In this document: one piece after another, positions 16,848-25,315 of the stretch
How positions within the stretch are numbered: position 1 is the stretch's first letter
Layout: every line of letters starts with the position of its first letter
Origin: Oscillospiraceae bacterium
GTDB lineage: Bacteria > Bacillota > Clostridia > Oscillospirales > Oscillospiraceae
Direction: 5' to 3'
Length of the DNA stretch: 64,000 bases
NCBI GenBank assembly: GCA_017482385.1
Contig: JAFUNI010000006.1
Location: forward strand, 1-64,000
Notes under the pieces: model-generated
Seen by the model: only the letters and a program-made list of their open reading frames with translations
Database searches by the model: none
What the model was told of the DNA's origin: nothing
Program-made: the position numbers and the translations under genes

Positions 16848-18761
16848 CTATACGGCCACTGCACTTTTGAGTGCGGCCATCGTTGTGATTGTTTCTCCGC
16901 ACCATTCCGGCAAATTGGCACGAACCATTGCATAAGAGATCACCGGAGATACCGCATTGCCACACTTTGCGGTTTGCTGATTCTTGGGGTAGGCATTTCC
17001 CAGGTAGTCGCGTTCAATGGCATAATCCGGTGGGAATGCCATAGCCGCATACTGCTCTCTCGGTACCAGCATCCGCAATTCAATATCGGAAATGAAATAT
17101 GCAATACCGCCAATAATCAGAAGAATCACTTCATCGTCCTTCAGCTCATAATCGCAATGTTTGTTCAGCAGCGCCCGGATCTGCGGCCAGTACCCTAAAT
17201 CCCGTCCGTCAGCCTTTGCCAAAACTGCGGTGCAAACAGCAAAATGCGGTGTTGCCGTTAAAGTCGGAACGGGTTCATCCGCTGCTGTGCCAACCTCCGT
17301 CCTGCGGAACTTAGCGAGGTGTGCCGCACAGACTGCGTGTCGTGGTTGCACAGTAACTGTAGACAGCGGTGCATCTGCTGGATCTCCGCAGCCTTTGTAT
17401 TCTCCGTTGAAGTATTTGTCGATGTGGACCGCAACCAATGCATCTCTATCGTGGGTAGTTACCGTGCGTAGAGGCTCTGCAAGGTCGTGGGCTTTGCCGT
17501 TGCCGTAATACTCCACCAGGTTAGCACTGACTAAGCCATAGCGATTTGCGCCATCTAAAGTCATTACAGGCTGTCCCATATCTGTGCCACGAACCTTTTC
17601 CGTTTGCTCGGTGTGGTACTGGATCAAATTGGCAGCGCAGATACATCCCTCAGATTTGGACACAACTGTCGGTATCGGCTCACGTGCATCCCGGATTCTA
17701 TCACCGCCTCCTGTTTGACCAATGCTCATAAGATTTGCTGATACAAGCATTTGATTTCCTGCGGTAGTGATGGTATGTACCGGTTCACTGGCCGGAGCTC
17801 CAACAGAGTTGCTGGTATTCGTTACTGTAAGTGGTGCCATCACCGGCGTACACACACCGCCGGTATATTTCCCAGTCAGTGTGTTTAATGGCTCTGCGAG
17901 ATCTCTTGTATGGCCATCTCCTCTGTGATTGCACTCTACCAAAAATGGCTTTCCGCTTTTGATAGTGAACTTGTCCACACCACGAATAATGCGGCGCAGT
18001 GTATTGTCTGCCAGCGGGCGAATCGCATTGACGCCATACTCTGCTTTGATTTCTTCCTTGCTCTTAAAGATGGAATATCTCGCCAAATTCCAGTCGATGA
18101 TCTCCGCCGCAGATCGCCAAGGTAGTATCTTCCCATTTTTCACTTCCTCGCTGTCCCTTGGTGCATGGGTGCGCTCCGGCCATACAATAGGCTTTCCGTC
18201 GCACCGGGCAACCAACACAAAGCGCTTCCGGGTAGTGGGCGCACCGTAGTCAGCTGCTACCAACTCCCTGTGTTCAACCACATACCCCAAGTCAATCAGC
18301 TGTTGCTTCCATTTCAAGAAAGTCTGTCCTGCTTTACTCTTTACGGGCTTGCCCTTTCGGACAGGCCCCCAGGTCTGGAATTCTTCCACATTCTCCAACA
18401 TAATCACTCTCGGACGGACGGTACCTGCCCAACGCAGGACAATCCACGCAAGCCCTCGGATATTCCGATCCACAAGGGCGCTACCCTTCGCCTTGCTGAA
18501 ATGCTTGCAGTCCGGAGAGAACCAGGCAAGTCCAACTGGCCGACCTTTGCAGACCTCCACCGGGTCTACATCCCACACGGATGTCTGCAGGTGCTCCGTG
18601 TAGGGGTGGTTTGTTTTGTGCAGCAATATCGCAGCAGGGTCGTGGTTAATAGCAATCGTTACCGGTCTGCCCGCTGCCAACTCTATGCCAGTAGAAGCGC
18701 CACCGCCGCCGGCAAAATTATCGACGATTATTTCGTCAAACAAATCAATTTGTGTTTTCAT
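16848..18761 (-). CDS. Phage DNA cytosine-5 methyltransferase with repeat insert, 637 aa
   Basis: Motif I DNFAGGGGASTG lies at residues 14-25, the motif IV loop FSPDCKHFS with catalytic Cys85, motif VI ENV at 123-125, motif VIII-like RKR at 178-180, and motif X GNAV near the C-terminus, so all key C5-methyltransferase parts are present; motif IV is SPDC instead of PPC. Between motif VIII and the C-terminal motifs, residues ~288-515 hold seven copies of a ~34-aa repeat with core EPLxTVT. The start ATG 18761 has TTGGAG upstream and lies one base after the adenine methyltransferase stop. It likely masks phage DNA from restriction. Confidence 0.9.
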   Translation of the reverse strand: MKTQIDLFDEIIVDNFAGGGGASTGIELAAGRPVTIAINHDPAAILLHKTNHPYTEHLQTSVWDVDPVEVCKGRPVGLAWFSPDCKHFSKAKGSALVDRNIRGLAWIVLRWAGTVRPRVIMLENVEEFQTWGPVRKGKPVKSKAGQTFLKWKQQLIDLGYVVEHRELVAADYGAPTTRKRFVLVARCDGKPIVWPERTHAPRDSEEVKNGKILPWRSAAEIIDWNLARYSIFKSKEEIKAEYGVNAIRPLADNTLRRIIRGVDKFTIKSGKPFLVECNHRGDGHTRDLAEPLNTLTGKYTGGVCTPVMAPLTVTNTSNSVGAPASEPVHTITTAGNQMLVSANLMSIGQTGGGDRIRDAREPIPTVVSKSEGCICAANLIQYHTEQTEKVRGTDMGQPVMTLDGANRYGLVSANLVEYYGNGKAHDLAEPLRTVTTHDRDALVAVHIDKYFNGEYKGCGDPADAPLSTVTVQPRHAVCAAHLAKFRRTEVGTAADEPVPTLTATPHFAVCTAVLAKADGRDLGYWPQIRALLNKHCDYELKDDEVILLIIGGIAYFISDIELRMLVPREQYAAMAFPPDYAIERDYLGNAYPKNQQTAKCGNAVSPVISYAMVRANLPEWCGETITTMAALKSAVAV

Positions 18762-18762
18762 A

Positions 18763-19566
18763 TTAAATCTCCAACTTATCAAAAAGATTTACTTGCCCAA
18801 CCTCGAAATTGCACCACAGAACCTCCGTCCGTTGGTCTGCATTTTGGTTGTATGACTTCCGGGTGATATGACTCCAACCTTTCAGTTCTCTGTCGTACAT
18901 CTCACTGGGGTATCCAGAGAGGATCACCGGACCTTTGTGGTCAATAAGCGCGGCCAGTAGATCTAAATGGTCTTGCTCGTTCATTTCGTGCCGGTACTGT
19001 TTACCACCACGGGTATCAAGCAGGTATGGTGGATCAGCATAGATCAGGACATTATCAAAGTTAAACCGACGAATGAGATCCAGAGCCGGCCGGTTTTCGA
19101 TTTGTACCTCTTTCAACCGTCCGCTCATCTGCCACACCAGTTCCGGCATCTTCGCCCAGTACCTGGCAGCGTAACTACCTTGACGACCGGCAATGTCGAT
19201 CTTGAAACCAGTCTGGGTATAGGTCTTGAAACCGTATCCCATCTTGGATCTGATAGCAAAGCGGTATGCTCTGTCCAGTGGTTCGCTGCCGCGGTTATGG
19301 TGAGCATCGTCGAACACCTCCCGGGCATAGGGCGTTAGATCTATGAGTCGAGCCAGTTCTTCCGGTTGCTCCCGGAGGACAGTGAAGAAATTAACGATAT
19401 CACCGTCAATATCATTCACCGTTTCGATTGCTGAAGGAGGTTTATTGAACAGAACAGCACCACTGCCGAAGAACGGCTCCAGGTATGACCGGTGGGGCGG
19501 CATCATTTCGCAAATTTCCTTGGCCATACCCCACTTAGCGCCGGGATAGTTCAGTAGTGCATTCAC
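18763..19566 (-). CDS. DNA adenine methyltransferase (Dam/D12 class), 267 aa
   Basis: It has NYPGAKWG at residues 6-13, the SAM-binding FFGSG at 32-36 and the catalytic DPPY at 178-181, the order of D12-class N6-adenine methyltransferases such as Dam. I choose the GTG start at 19566, which overlaps the upstream TGA (GTGA) and has AAGGTGG upstream; an extension to 19659 would overlap the neighbour by nearly 100 bases. Together with the cytosine methyltransferase directly downstream it would give phage DNA two kinds of methylation, probably for restriction evasion. Confidence 0.9.
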   Translation of the reverse strand: MNALLNYPGAKWGMAKEICEMMPPHRSYLEPFFGSGAVLFNKPPSAIETVNDIDGDIVNFFTVLREQPEELARLIDLTPYAREVFDDAHHNRGSEPLDRAYRFAIRSKMGYGFKTYTQTGFKIDIAGRQGSYAARYWAKMPELVWQMSGRLKEVQIENRPALDLIRRFNFDNVLIYADPPYLLDTRGGKQYRHEMNEQDHLDLLAALIDHKGPVILSGYPSEMYDRELKGWSHITRKSYNQNADQRTEVLWCNFEVGQVNLFDKLEI

Positions 19567-19895
19567 AGCCCCACCTTCTTTCTTGTGATCTCCATCCGGG
19601 CATCGTACCACCTCAGGTATGCCTTGCAAGGTATATCGCAGCGCTCCTGTGCAGAACACTTGTCACAAGGACTTTGCTGCAGGTACTGCTTGATGTGGTC
19701 CGGGTGAGAGTATCGAAATTTGTTCGGATTATTTTTCGTTGATCCTGTGGCAGCACTGCGAAATTGCTTCCACCACCACTTGAACCAGATCTCCCATTTG
19801 GAGCACCACCGGTGATAGTTGGCATTTCCGATATATCCGGTGCAGTTTTCAGCTCTGCGACACCGAAGGCACGGGCTTGGATAGATACTTGCCAT
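19563..19895 (-). CDS. Cysteine-rich phage protein, 110 aa, unknown function
   Basis: Cysteine groups CLRCRRAENC, WCSKW and CDKCSAQERC..C suggest two zinc-binding sites. The middle is aromatic and basic (WEIWFKWWWKQFR), consistent with nucleic acid binding. No family name is recognised. It is coupled to the adenine methyltransferase by a GTGA overlap and to the gene before it by an 8-base gap, so it belongs to the same early operon. Confidence 0.6.
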   Translation of the reverse strand: MASIYPSPCLRCRRAENCTGYIGNANYHRWCSKWEIWFKWWWKQFRSAATGSTKNNPNKFRYSHPDHIKQYLQQSPCDKCSAQERCDIPCKAYLRWYDARMEITRKKVGL

Positions 19896-19903
19896 AATGC
19901 CTC

Positions 19904-20269
19904 CTATCCAACATCAAACTTTGTCCGGCAAACTGCCTCATATAGTTTGTCGGCATTTTCCTTTGAGGGTGATTTCGCATATGCGTCGGTTGCCTTAAAG
20001 ATATTTGCCTGTGCATGAGCATTTGCTTCTTCCAACTCTTCTAAAAAGCGGTTGATCTTATAGGCGTGCAGTATCTGCTGTTTTTCCTGCTTGCCCTGCT
20101 CCAGCGGCATCTGCACTCGTCTTGCGTAATCGTATAGATTGCGGAAGGCCTGGAACAGCACGCACTGTGCTTGGCTCCGAAGCTTTGGCATTTGACCACC
20201 ATTGAATGCGATATCCTCCAACTGGTTCTCATCCATCACCTGTATCGGCTGATATTCAGTTACATGCAT
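19904..20269 (-). CDS. Early phage protein, 121 aa, unknown function
   Basis: It starts MHVTEYQPIQVMDENQLEDI at ATG 20269 with GGAGG six bases upstream. It overlaps the RusA stop by 14 bases. The sequence is mostly helical with a central segment rich in Gln and Glu (EQGKQEKQQILHAYKINRFL) and no catalytic motif. The longer frame to 20359 lies inside the RusA gene and lacks a ribosome binding site. Function unknown; co-expression with replication and recombination genes is clear. Confidence 0.65.
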   Translation of the reverse strand: MHVTEYQPIQVMDENQLEDIAFNGGQMPKLRSQAQCVLFQAFRNLYDYARRVQMPLEQGKQEKQQILHAYKINRFLEELEEANAHAQANIFKATDAYAKSPSKENADKLYEAVCRTKFDVG

Positions 20270-20672
20270 AATCATCCTCCAATTCCAGCACATTGATGTA
20301 GATCCCAGGTACCTTCGTCCAAAACTTCTCCACAATCTCCGATGCCACCTGGGCGTCATCCTTCCAGTAGCCCAAGTCTGTCATACAGTCCTTGAGCAGC
20401 TTCTGAAGGTTGTCGGTATCTGGACGGGTAGTCTTCCACTCACCATCTTCATGCTTGCCGGTGATCGGGAAGCACCACTTCACTCCAAGCCGGACTGCAC
20501 CTCGTAACGGAGTCAACGGAGCATGCTGACCAAGGTATGCCATTAGCTTGTTGCGTGCCGCCTTCAGCTCAGCTGGTTCATACACAACAGGCTTACCCTT
20601 TCGCACAGAGATAGCCTTCTGCTGATGAGTAATGGTTGGCGGCTTCATAGGTAAGAAAAAATAAATTTGCAA
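20256..20672 (-). CDS. rusA: RusA-family Holliday junction resolvase
   Basis: It carries the RusA core RPDTDNLQKLLKDCMTDLGY with the acidic DxDN and K residues that bind metal, and the N-terminal strand FFLPMKPPTITHQQKA typical of the family. About 138 aa, normal for RusA. I place the start at TTG 20672, nine bases after AGGAG; the first in-frame ATG (FLP-M) has no ribosome binding site. The enzyme cuts four-way junctions formed in phage recombination or replication. A 276-base region of repeats lies directly upstream. Confidence 0.85.
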   Translation of the reverse strand: MQIYFFLPMKPPTITHQQKAISVRKGKPVVYEPAELKAARNKLMAYLGQHAPLTPLRGAVRLGVKWCFPITGKHEDGEWKTTRPDTDNLQKLLKDCMTDLGYWKDDAQVASEIVEKFWTKVPGIYINVLELEDDYACN

Positions 20673-20716
20673 TTTTCTCAACTCCTAACTTTTTTGCAAA
20701 ATTTGAATTTGCATTT

Positions 20717-20782
20717 GTCACGTTATGCTCGGTAGGGGAAAACGGCGGCTCTTGAGCCGTTTTCCTACCGTCCGAGCGTGAC
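20717..20782. repeat. Nested inverted repeats (cruciform-like)
   Basis: Outer arms GTCACG (20717-20722) and CGTGAC (20777-20782), middle arms GCTCGG and CCGAGC, and inner arms CGGTAGG..AAAACGGC against GCCGTTTTCCTACCG together form one long imperfect hairpin of about 66 bases. It lies between rusA and the primase-helicase gene. Possible replication initiation structure or RNA element. Confidence 0.6.
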
Positions 20783-20789
20783 GTAACGC

Positions 20790-20828
20790 GAGTGTACACT
20801 CGGTAGAGTTACCCCCTTTAGGGGGTAA
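20790..20828. repeat. Two short perfect palindromes
   Basis: GAGTGTACACTC at 20790-20801 is a perfect 12-bp palindrome. TTACCCCC-TTTA-GGGGGTAA at 20809-20828 is a perfect 8-bp-stem hairpin. They lie between the nested hairpin and the 36-bp direct repeats in the same non-coding gap. Confidence 0.7.
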
Positions 20829-20932
20829 GGTTTTCCGCCGTGCGGAAATAACCAGTTTTTTTGGTTTATGCCGCATTGTGGAAAAAACCAAAATTTTTGG
20901 TTTTCGCCGCCGTGCGGAAATAACCAAATTTT
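20829..20932. repeat. 36-bp iteron-like direct repeats; candidate phage replication origin
   Basis: Two full units of exactly 36 bp (20850-20885 and 20886-20921) share AACCA, TTTTTGGTTT, GCCGC and GGAAA at the same positions. A partial unit precedes them (GGTTTTCC..GCGGAAAT up to 20849) and another follows (AACCAAATTTT from 20922). The array lies directly downstream of the primase-helicase gene and next to AT-rich tracts and palindromes, as expected of iterons of a replication origin. Function is inference. Confidence 0.65.
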
Positions 20933-20948
20933 CTATATTTTGGAGGGT

Positions 20949-23183
20949 TTACTGCTCCGAACGGACAACCCTTCCAGAATTCCTATCAAGGCAAAAACCA
21001 AACTTTTTGACCCAATCACGAATCGTCCGTTCGGCCACATCTTGCCCCGAAGAAGAGAACCATTCTGACAAATCCTTGATTGTGGGAGGTTCGCCAGCAT
21101 TGCAGTTTTGTACCGCATCCTCGAACTCTTGTTTCTTGCTTCTACGCTTGTCAGCTTTCTTTTTTTCAGCCTTTGCAGCATTGTGCTTCCACGCTTGCCC
21201 CTCGCCTTCAGCTTCAAGGTCCTTGAGGACACCGCTTTCGTCAAGACGGTGCCGGGGGTAGTCAAACCACATCCGTACAGGAGGAAACTTTGGGAACTCA
21301 CGCAAGGTACCTTCCACACGCCACGCTGTGCGGCTTTGTACTGCCTTTTCCGCTGCGTCAATATCTGTCAGCAGCTGTTCGTATACCGGGGCACTGAGCC
21401 GCCTCTTGCAGGTCTCAAGCATTATTTTCGCTACGCACATATCATCCTGAGAGGCATCGTCACGCCAGTACATTGCGTTCTTATCCAGATAATCAATGCA
21501 AAGGGCAACGACCTCTTTATCCAGTTCGGTCTGTATAACGGCATCTGTGACCTCCAGCTCGATCATATCGATCAGTGCGTCAGGGTCGCGAGCAAACACA
21601 CCGGAGCCGGAAGCACGGTCCATAGATCGCTTCTGTCCCTGTCCGCCCTTCGAGTGATGGTGACAGTAGATCACCGCGCACCCCAGCTCCGTACATACCA
21701 AGTCAAACTGGTTGCAGAACTGCGCCATCTGATCGGCGCTGTTTTCGTCGCCGGTAATGATTTTGTAGATGGGATCAATGATGATAGCGATATAATTCTT
21801 CTTGGCTGCCCGGCGGATCAGCTTCGGTGCCAGCTTGTCCATAGGTACCGACTTACCACGCAGATTCCAAATATCGATATTTCGAATGTTCCGGGGCTGC
21901 CATCCCATAGCGGTGTAGATATCTTTGAAGCGGTGCAGACAGCTTGCCCGGTCCAGCTCCAAATTGACATACATCACACGTCCTTGGCTACACTTCCAAC
22001 CAAACCAGTCTCTACCTTCTGCTATAGCGCAAGTCAGTTCGATAAGACCGTAGGATTTACCTGCTTTGGAAGGACCGGCAATCAGCATCTTGTGCCCCTG
22101 CCGCAACACACCGTCAATCAGCGGCGGCGCCAGCTCCGGCAGATCACCCCAGACATCCTCCAAGCCTTCCGGGTTGGGCAGATCGTCTGTAACAGATTCG
22201 ATCCATTCCTGCCATTCCTTAAAGCTGGCTTTACCAATGTTGGTGTCCATCAGGAACTGCTTGCGGCCGTTTCGCATGACACCAGGCATCCGGGAGAGCC
22301 GGGACGGGTTCTTATTTTGGGTATCCACCGACAGTCCATTCTTTTTCAGAACGTTGTAGAGATAATCCACGCGCTTCCGGTATTCGTCATAGTTAGCTGC
22401 CTCGATTTTGACTATTGCATGAATGGATTTTCCACCGCTGTATACAAGGCAAGCCACCGGCAGCTCTAATTCACGGATCATAGCATGTTGCTGCTCCAAC
22501 TCCATACTGTCTGATTCCACCAACGCATAGCGGTAATCTGTGACATTTTCATTCTTGACACCGTTTCCGTCCAGCGGATTGAACCGGATCCACGCACCTA
22601 CTTCCGGATTGCAGTCACCAAAGACACTGGCAATATCGTGGTATTTGTTCAATTGCTGGATCAGCTCACCTGCAGTACGGTCGCACAATCCTTTGGAGGG
22701 AAAATGCTTGCCGTCCCTTTCCCAGCTCTCGGTCACATAACCCACATTCTCGGAGGCTTCAAACAGCACTTCCAAATACTTAGTTATGTCCTGCACGGGA
22801 TCCCAGTTTGCCGGTTCATGGACATCCTTGCCCTCAAGCCATCCTTTGTCCACTAAAACACCGTCACGGCTGCCGATGATATCATCCCACCCCAGTTCAT
22901 AGCCTGGACCATCATTGTAGCTGGGCCGCCAACCGTGATCTTTGGCCATCTGGACCAAAGTTCCACCGGTGATGGGCGATGCAGCTCCCCGGAAGGTATT
23001 CCATTTCCTCTCGCATTCTCCAGTGTGGTACCGGGAATCGTTACGGCTCCACTCTTCCCAATCGGAGGCTGAATAGCCAGCCTCCTTTAGGGCCATACCG
23101 ACATTGACCCACTCTTGATAGGTCAGTTCTGCGGGAGGTATGTATGGAAGAAGGGAGAGTAAATCAATATCGTTCTGTGCCAT
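20949..23183 (-). CDS. Phage primase-helicase (PriCT / AEP-like plus RepA-type ATPase), 744 aa
   Basis: Residues ~15-80 resemble a PriCT domain (LTYQEWVNVGMALKEAGYS). A primase-like segment around 225-300 contains VYSGGKSIHAIVKI and DTQNKNPSRLSRMPG, as in archaeo-eukaryotic-type primases. A RepA/DnaB-like ATPase follows with Walker A GPSKAGKSYG at ~370 and the acidic IAIIIDPIYK strand. The C-terminus has a basic coiled coil (AKAEKKKADKRRSKKQ) and a winged-helix-like end. It would initiate phage DNA synthesis, and the iteron-like repeats directly downstream are its natural binding target. Confidence 0.85.
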   Translation of the reverse strand: MAQNDIDLLSLLPYIPPAELTYQEWVNVGMALKEAGYSASDWEEWSRNDSRYHTGECERKWNTFRGAASPITGGTLVQMAKDHGWRPSYNDGPGYELGWDDIIGSRDGVLVDKGWLEGKDVHEPANWDPVQDITKYLEVLFEASENVGYVTESWERDGKHFPSKGLCDRTAGELIQQLNKYHDIASVFGDCNPEVGAWIRFNPLDGNGVKNENVTDYRYALVESDSMELEQQHAMIRELELPVACLVYSGGKSIHAIVKIEAANYDEYRKRVDYLYNVLKKNGLSVDTQNKNPSRLSRMPGVMRNGRKQFLMDTNIGKASFKEWQEWIESVTDDLPNPEGLEDVWGDLPELAPPLIDGVLRQGHKMLIAGPSKAGKSYGLIELTCAIAEGRDWFGWKCSQGRVMYVNLELDRASCLHRFKDIYTAMGWQPRNIRNIDIWNLRGKSVPMDKLAPKLIRRAAKKNYIAIIIDPIYKIITGDENSADQMAQFCNQFDLVCTELGCAVIYCHHHSKGGQGQKRSMDRASGSGVFARDPDALIDMIELEVTDAVIQTELDKEVVALCIDYLDKNAMYWRDDASQDDMCVAKIMLETCKRRLSAPVYEQLLTDIDAAEKAVQSRTAWRVEGTLREFPKFPPVRMWFDYPRHRLDESGVLKDLEAEGEGQAWKHNAAKAEKKKADKRRSKKQEFEDAVQNCNAGEPPTIKDLSEWFSSSGQDVAERTIRDWVKKFGFCLDRNSGRVVRSEQ

Positions 23184-23185
23184 TG

Positions 23186-24778
23186 TTATGCCTCCTTGGG
23201 ATCAAAGTACAGAGGGTCAATACCGCGGGGTATCTTCCAAGAATTTGCTGCGATTCTGTCAATAAGCCGCTTTGCTTCACCAAATTGCCACGTTCCTACA
23301 TGCTGGAATCCGCGGCTCTCAAGAAAGCGAATCTGCTTAGGGGTGGTAAGCCCTGCAAGCCTGCGCTTGTCCAGCTTATCCAGCAACATAGCCGCCTTTC
23401 CTGCATTGTCAATTTCATCGGGGAATATACCCATCTTCTCCAAGGCGCTGCGTTGCTTGTCAGAAGCAGGACCCATTTCCCACCCAAAACTCGGGACATA
23501 TCCTGCCAGATCTTCGGCTTGGATGGACATCTCAAATTGTAAAGGGTCCACCAGTTTGCGCTGCCGTTTCTTCATCTCGGCCAGTTTCTGAGCCAAGGCG
23601 GCCTCTCTCTCTGCAATTACATCCTCACTGGCTCGTTGCTCTGCTTCCTCAATATCTACCGGACAGCCCGCTTCTTCTACATTCTTGGTCATTTTTGCCG
23701 CAACTTCCGGTGATTCGCAGATTAGGTGAGCAGGATGGCATAGATCGTGTCTGTCCGTGTGCCACAGGAAGTCCAACAGTAGAAGGTGGTCTTTTCCGGT
23801 TTCCGGACTAAGCCGTGTGCCGCGACCAACCATCTGACAGTACAGACTGCGTACCTTTGTTGGGCGGAGCACCACAACACAATCAACAGAGGGGCAGTCC
23901 CAACCTTCAGTCAGAAGCATAGAATTGCAAAGCACATTGTATTTGCCTGCTGCAAAATCTGCTTGGATCTGTGCGCGGTCTGTGCTGTTGCCGTTGACCT
24001 CTGCAGCCCGGAAGCCTTTTTGGTTGAGGATATCCCGAAATTTCTGTGAGGTGGCAACCAACGGCAGAAATACCACCGTTTTGCGATCAGCGCAGTGCTT
24101 CAGCATTTCATCTGCAATAGAGTGCAGATATGGATCCAATGCGGTACCCAAATCGCCGGCCTTGAAATCGCCGGATTGGACACCAACACCGGACAGATCC
24201 AGCTTGAGCGGAATGCTCAGTGCTTTAATTGGAGAAAGATACCCTTCTCGAATTGCTCTGGGAAGGCTGTATTCGTAGGCAAGGCTCTCAAAGTACTGTC
24301 CGAGGTTTCGCATATCGCCCCGGTCTGGGGTAGCGGTAACACCGAGTACCTTCGCTTCAGAGAAGTGGTTCAGTACCCGCTGATAGCTTTCGGACAGGCA
24401 ATGATGGGCTTCGTCCACGATTATGGTATCGAAATAGTCAGGAGCGAACTGCTCCAGGCGTTTTTCACGCATAAGGGTCTGCACACTGCCAACGGTTACA
24501 CGGAACCAACTACCAAGGCAGGTTTCTTCTGCTTTTTCCACTGCACAGTGCAGGCCAGTAGCTTTCAGCATCTTATCGGCCGCTTGATCCAGAAGTTCTC
24601 CCCGGTGAGCCATGATCAGCACTCGCTCACCTTCAGACAGGACGTCTTCTGTCAATTTGCAAAAAACAATGGTCTTTCCGCAGCCTGTGGGGAGAACTAA
24701 GAGCGTCCGGCGTACACCGGACGCCCATTGTTCAAGAATAGCGGCCTCTGCTTCTTTCTGATAGGGCCGCAGCTCCAT
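23186..24778 (-). CDS. SF2 DEAH-box helicase, 530 aa
   Basis: Motif Q/I region MELRPYQKEAE and LPTGCGKT (Walker A), motif II DEAH at ~137-140, motif III VTATPDR, and the C-terminal RecA domain with motif VI MVGRGTRLSP are all in order. This is the type III restriction/UvrB-like SF2 layout used by many phages as a replication helicase. The last ~130 residues are helical with a repeated LxxMGI/SRGF pattern. It lies two bases from the primase-helicase gene and overlaps the upstream DUF669-type gene by one base. Confidence 0.9.
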   Translation of the reverse strand: MELRPYQKEAEAAILEQWASGVRRTLLVLPTGCGKTIVFCKLTEDVLSEGERVLIMAHRGELLDQAADKMLKATGLHCAVEKAEETCLGSWFRVTVGSVQTLMREKRLEQFAPDYFDTIIVDEAHHCLSESYQRVLNHFSEAKVLGVTATPDRGDMRNLGQYFESLAYEYSLPRAIREGYLSPIKALSIPLKLDLSGVGVQSGDFKAGDLGTALDPYLHSIADEMLKHCADRKTVVFLPLVATSQKFRDILNQKGFRAAEVNGNSTDRAQIQADFAAGKYNVLCNSMLLTEGWDCPSVDCVVVLRPTKVRSLYCQMVGRGTRLSPETGKDHLLLLDFLWHTDRHDLCHPAHLICESPEVAAKMTKNVEEAGCPVDIEEAEQRASEDVIAEREAALAQKLAEMKKRQRKLVDPLQFEMSIQAEDLAGYVPSFGWEMGPASDKQRSALEKMGIFPDEIDNAGKAAMLLDKLDKRRLAGLTTPKQIRFLESRGFQHVGTWQFGEAKRLIDRIAANSWKIPRGIDPLYFDPKEA

Positions 24779-25314
24779 CAGAACTTACCCGGCGTATAGC
24801 CTGTAGTTGCTGCAGGAGTGCTGCCCTGCGGCAGATTATCAGTGCGGAAAGGCAGATCGCCATTTGCGGTGCCTAACTTAGGGGGGTAGAATTTATCGAT
24901 GTCGTTTGCCCACAGGGTCTTGCCCGGCTCTTTATTGGATTCAAAGGACCGCTTAGATACCTTGCACCGACCTCTGGAACCGATTACCGCATTCCAGTTC
25001 ATAGCAACACGCTGGCCGGACTGCCGCTGACCGATGGATGTGAAGAATTCACACAGCTTCCATTCGGTTTTGGAGTGCAGGAACAGATTGTGCTTGATCT
25101 CGCAGGTACCGTCACCATCGGGGATCTCCAAGCGGATGGTCAGCTTTGCTTGGTTACAGGGGGGCATTTTTGCGGAGCCTTGGAAGCGGCCGCGCTCGAA
25201 TGCTGTGACTACGAAATCATAGTCGCCGGGTTCTGCTACGATAAATTCTGAGCCTTCGTTCTCAATTTCCGAATCCCAGTCCAGCTCATAGCCCTTGTTT
25301 TCATAATCGCTCAT
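24778..25314 (-). CDS. DUF669-like phage protein (probable ssDNA-binding accessory)
   Basis: At 178 aa with an acidic N-terminus (YELDWDSEIENEGSEFIVAE), a beta-rich centre (CNQAKLTIRLEIPDGDG) and a disordered Pro/Thr-rich C-terminus, it matches my memory of the DUF669 family. Genes of that family lie between a RecA-like ATPase and a helicase in phage recombination modules, as here, and are thought to act on single-stranded DNA. The DNA-binding role is inference from fold impression and neighbours. Confidence 0.7.
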   Translation of the reverse strand: MSDYENKGYELDWDSEIENEGSEFIVAEPGDYDFVVTAFERGRFQGSAKMPPCNQAKLTIRLEIPDGDGTCEIKHNLFLHSKTEWKLCEFFTSIGQRQSGQRVAMNWNAVIGSRGRCKVSKRSFESNKEPGKTLWANDIDKFYPPKLGTANGDLPFRTDNLPQGSTPAATTGYTPGKF

Positions 25315-25315
25315 A

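Noticed and set aside
20718..20927. A 69-codon - strand frame with repeated KPK/VISARR phrases
   Set aside because: The phrases come from the 36-bp DNA repeats and the frame crosses all palindromes. No ribosome binding site or domain; I treat the gap as non-coding.
21108..22469. A 453-codon open frame on the + strand
   Set aside because: It is antisense to the primase-helicase gene, whose protein has clear ATPase motifs. The + product has no domain and no plausible start signal.
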